A DNA stretch of 15,853 nt from JAWOGN01 sp046496815 (lineage in GTDB: Bacteria; Desulfobacterota; DSM-4660; Desulfatiglandales; Desulfatiglandaceae). The stretch covers positions 1-15,853 of the forward strand of contig JAWOGN010000072.1 in assembly GCA_046496815.1 (NCBI GenBank). Direction: 5' to 3'. The notes under the pieces were generated by a model that saw only the letters and a program-made list of their open reading frames with translations, ran no database searches and was not told the DNA's origin. Numbering within the stretch: the first letter of the stretch is position 1; every line of letters begins with the position of its first letter. The position numbers and the translations under genes are program-made. Shown piece by piece: positions 14,069-15,853 of this stretch.

Positions 14069-14758
14069 TTGTACACGCCGCCAAAAACCCTACAGCGTTT
14101 TGCCGAAAGTTTCAGCCCCTCAAAATGCGATGCGTTTTTCTATGAAGGCTTGGCTCGAGATGCCGGTTATCATTTGATTGCTGGAACCGACGAAGCGGGT
14201 CGAGGTCCGCTGGCAGGTCCGGTGGTGGCTGCCACGGTGATTATTCCCGTGGGCGCCGAGTTATCCGGGGTCAAGGATTCAAAAAAAATGACGGAGAAGG
14301 CCAGAGAAGCCGCTTTTTCAGTGATTCACCAGGAAGCCCTTGCAGTGGGAATTGGCGTTATCCCTCATCAGTATATTGATAGATTCAATATCTTAAACGC
14401 CGCGTTAGAGGCCATGAAGCGGGCGGTTTTGGCCTTGAATCCACGGCCGGAATTCCTTCTTGTCGACGGGATTCACGCAGTGCCTGCGTCGATTCCTCAA
14501 CAGTGCCTGAAAAAGGGCGATGAAATCTGCCGGAGTATTTCAGCCGCCTCGGTGGTGGCCAAAGTCTACCGGGACCGTATCATGCGTTCCTATCATCAGC
14601 AATACCCGGCCTATGGGTTTCAAAAAAACAAAGGATACGGTACGGCTCAGCATCTCGAAGCCCTGAGGAGGTATGGCCCGTCTCCGGTCCATCGGTTGAC
14701 ATTCAAAGGAGTCATATCGTTTGACAAGGGAAAGACTGGAACTGGGCAGGTTGGGTGA
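14069..14758 (+). CDS. rnhB: Ribonuclease HII
   Basis: RNase HII cleaves the RNA strand of RNA-DNA hybrids and starts removal of single ribonucleotides from DNA. The signature AGTDEAGRGPLAGPVV (38-53) carries D41 and E42; the other metal ligands are D133 in LLVDG and D169 in KVYRD, so the D-E-D-D site is complete. The product is 229 residues with a roughly 30-residue N-terminal extension before the core. An in-frame TAA at 14066-14068 blocks extension, so the start must be the TTG at 14069 or the TTG at 14150 (residue 28). Neither has a good Shine-Dalgarno. The 3' end overlaps yraN by 38 bp. Confidence 0.95.
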   Translation: MYTPPKTLQRFAESFSPSKCDAFFYEGLARDAGYHLIAGTDEAGRGPLAGPVVAATVIIPVGAELSGVKDSKKMTEKAREAAFSVIHQEALAVGIGVIPHQYIDRFNILNAALEAMKRAVLALNPRPEFLLVDGIHAVPASIPQQCLKKGDEICRSISAASVVAKVYRDRIMRSYHQQYPAYGFQKNKGYGTAQHLEALRRYGPSPVHRLTFKGVISFDKGKTGTGQVG

Positions 14759-15092
14759 GGAACTGGCGTACAAAAGCATCAAACGGCGCGGTTATAAGAA
14801 GATAATCCGTAATTACAGGTGCCCGTTGGGGGAGGTGGATCTGATCGCAATGGATGGCGATACGTTGGTGTTTTTGGAAATTAAGACCCGAAAGACCCAG
14901 TCGGTAGGCTTTGCAAAAGAGGCCGTGAATAAGAGAAAGCAACGACAGATCTCCAAAGTTGCGCTCGCCTACATGAAGGCCATGAACTGCCGTGACACCA
15001 AAGCGAGGTTTGACGTGGTGGCCGTGTGCCTCGGGAAGGGTGAACCCGAGATTGAATTGATTCAGAATGCCTTCGATCTGACGTATTTGTAG
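14721..15092 (+). CDS. yraN: YraN family (UPF0102) endonuclease-like protein
   Basis: The 123-residue protein belongs to the YraN/UPF0102 group, which has a PD-(D/E)xK nuclease-like fold; its physiological substrate is not settled. The candidate metal site is E38 and D40 in GEVDLIAMDGD, and E53 and K55 in FLEIKTR. A KRKQRQI basic segment follows and may touch nucleic acid. The start is TTG at 14721, supported by AAAGGAG 9 nt upstream. It overlaps rnhB by 38 bp, a common pairing, and rsmI follows after 15 bp, so translation is probably coupled. Confidence 0.93.
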   Translation: MTRERLELGRLGEELAYKSIKRRGYKKIIRNYRCPLGEVDLIAMDGDTLVFLEIKTRKTQSVGFAKEAVNKRKQRQISKVALAYMKAMNCRDTKARFDVVAVCLGKGEPEIELIQNAFDLTYL

Positions 15093-15107
15093 GGTGGGGG
15101 GTCCAAA

Positions 15108-15853
15108 ATGAAAGGCCCGGATGCAAGCCATACGGGATTGGAAAGATCAAACCCCGATACCGGCGATCAACATTGCGGAACACTGTATGTGGTTTCCACA
15201 CCCATTGGGAATCTGGAAGATATCACGTTGCGTGCCTTGGATGTTCTCAAGCGGGTGGCCGTCATCGCTGCTGAGAATGTCGGCCATACGCGGGGGCTTT
15301 GTGAGCATTATGGCCTAAAAAAGCGGCTTACCAGCTACCATCAGCATAACCAACGGAGAAAGACACCTGAACTTGTAAGCACACTGAAGTCGGGGAAGGA
15401 CGTCGCGCTGGTGACGGATGCCGGGACGCCCGGCATTTCCGATCCCGGTGCACTTCTCACTCAGCAGGCTGTGGAGGAAGGGATAAAATTGGTGCCGATT
15501 CCGGGGGTTTCCGCGGTCATTGCTGCGCTGTCTGTCTCCGGGTTGCCTGCGGAACGCTTTGTTTTTTTGGGCTTTTTGCCTTCCAAACGGGGTCGAAGGA
15601 AAACGGCACTGATGGAATTGCGTGACGAGCGGAGGACCATGGTGTTTTTTGAGGCACCCCATCGGCTCATCGCGATGCTGAGCGATACAATGGAAATACT
15701 TGGAGATCGGCAATTGGTTATGGTTCGCGAAATGACCAAGGTATTCGAAGAGATAAGAAGAGGGCCGGTGAGCGAAATTTTGAGCGACTTGACGCCCGAC
15801 CGGATTCGAGGTGAGTTCACGTTGGTGTTGGCGGGGAAGGAAAAGGAGAAAGT
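15108..15853 (+). CDS. rsmI: 16S rRNA (cytidine-1402-2'-O)-methyltransferase RsmI, 3' end outside the window
   Basis: RsmI methylates the ribose of C1402 in the decoding centre of 16S rRNA. From the ATG at 15108 (G-rich Shine-Dalgarno about 6 nt upstream) the frame runs open to the right edge, giving about 248 residues of a family usually 270-290 long. After a roughly 24-residue leader come VVSTPIGNLEDITLRAL (28-44), VTDAGTPGISDPG, PIPGVSAVIAALSVSGLP, and FFEAPHRL, all family blocks of the tetrapyrrole-methylase fold. The usual EDTR motif is altered to ENVG (56-59). The start codon shares an operon-like spacing of 15 bp with yraN. Confidence 0.94.
   Translation, partial: MKGPDASHTGLERSNPDTGDQHCGTLYVVSTPIGNLEDITLRALDVLKRVAVIAAENVGHTRGLCEHYGLKKRLTSYHQHNQRRKTPELVSTLKSGKDVALVTDAGTPGISDPGALLTQQAVEEGIKLVPIPGVSAVIAALSVSGLPAERFVFLGFLPSKRGRRKTALMELRDERRTMVFFEAPHRLIAMLSDTMEILGDRQLVMVREMTKVFEEIRRGPVSEILSDLTPDRIRGEFTLVLAGKEKEK

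Overview
The window looks like a chromosomal segment of a Gram-negative deltaproteobacterium in the broad sense (Desulfobacterota, probably a Desulfobacterales- or Syntrophobacterales-like lineage). This placement is inferred from protein character and gene order: ffh-rpsP-khpA-rimM-trmD-SPOUT methyltransferase-rplS-rnhB-yraN-rsmI is a familiar arrangement there. Lipoprotein and GspE/PilB-type genes agree with an outer membrane. No phage structural genes, transposases, tRNAs, rRNAs or CRISPR arrays were seen.

Left part (1-6.9 kb). The 3' end of a small exported protein is followed by a strong intrinsic terminator. A minus-strand gene encodes a T7 gp4/Twinkle-type primase-helicase whose zinc ribbon and RecA-like helicase look intact but whose TOPRIM active site is lost. 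It is divergent from a plus-strand pair, a GspE/PilB-family secretion ATPase and recN, which are 6 bp apart. recN meets a minus-strand lipoprotein gene (FlgT/CsgG-like architecture) tail to tail with a 4-bp overlap.

Middle part (7.0-9.4 kb). A minus-strand cluster runs in the order nucleoside phosphorylase-like protein, a free-standing LigA-like adenylation domain, acylphosphatase. The LigA-like protein is the most unusual item in the window. It aligns along most of the NAD+-dependent DNA ligase nucleotidyltransferase fold, yet the catalytic lysine and nearly every other active-site residue are replaced, and the NMN-binding, OB, zinc, HhH and BRCT parts are absent. A 413-bp divergent intergenic region with promoter-like elements on both strands and a long imperfect palindrome separates it from ffh.

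Right part (9.4-15.85 kb). A dense plus-strand translation and RNA-processing cluster includes ffh, ribosomal proteins S16 and L19, KhpA, RimM, TrmD, a second SPOUT methyltransferase, RNase HII, YraN and RsmI. These genes couple protein targeting, ribosome maturation, tRNA/rRNA methylation and RNA-DNA hybrid removal. A palindromic MITE-like element of about 117 bp sits between rplS and rnhB. rsmI runs off the right edge.
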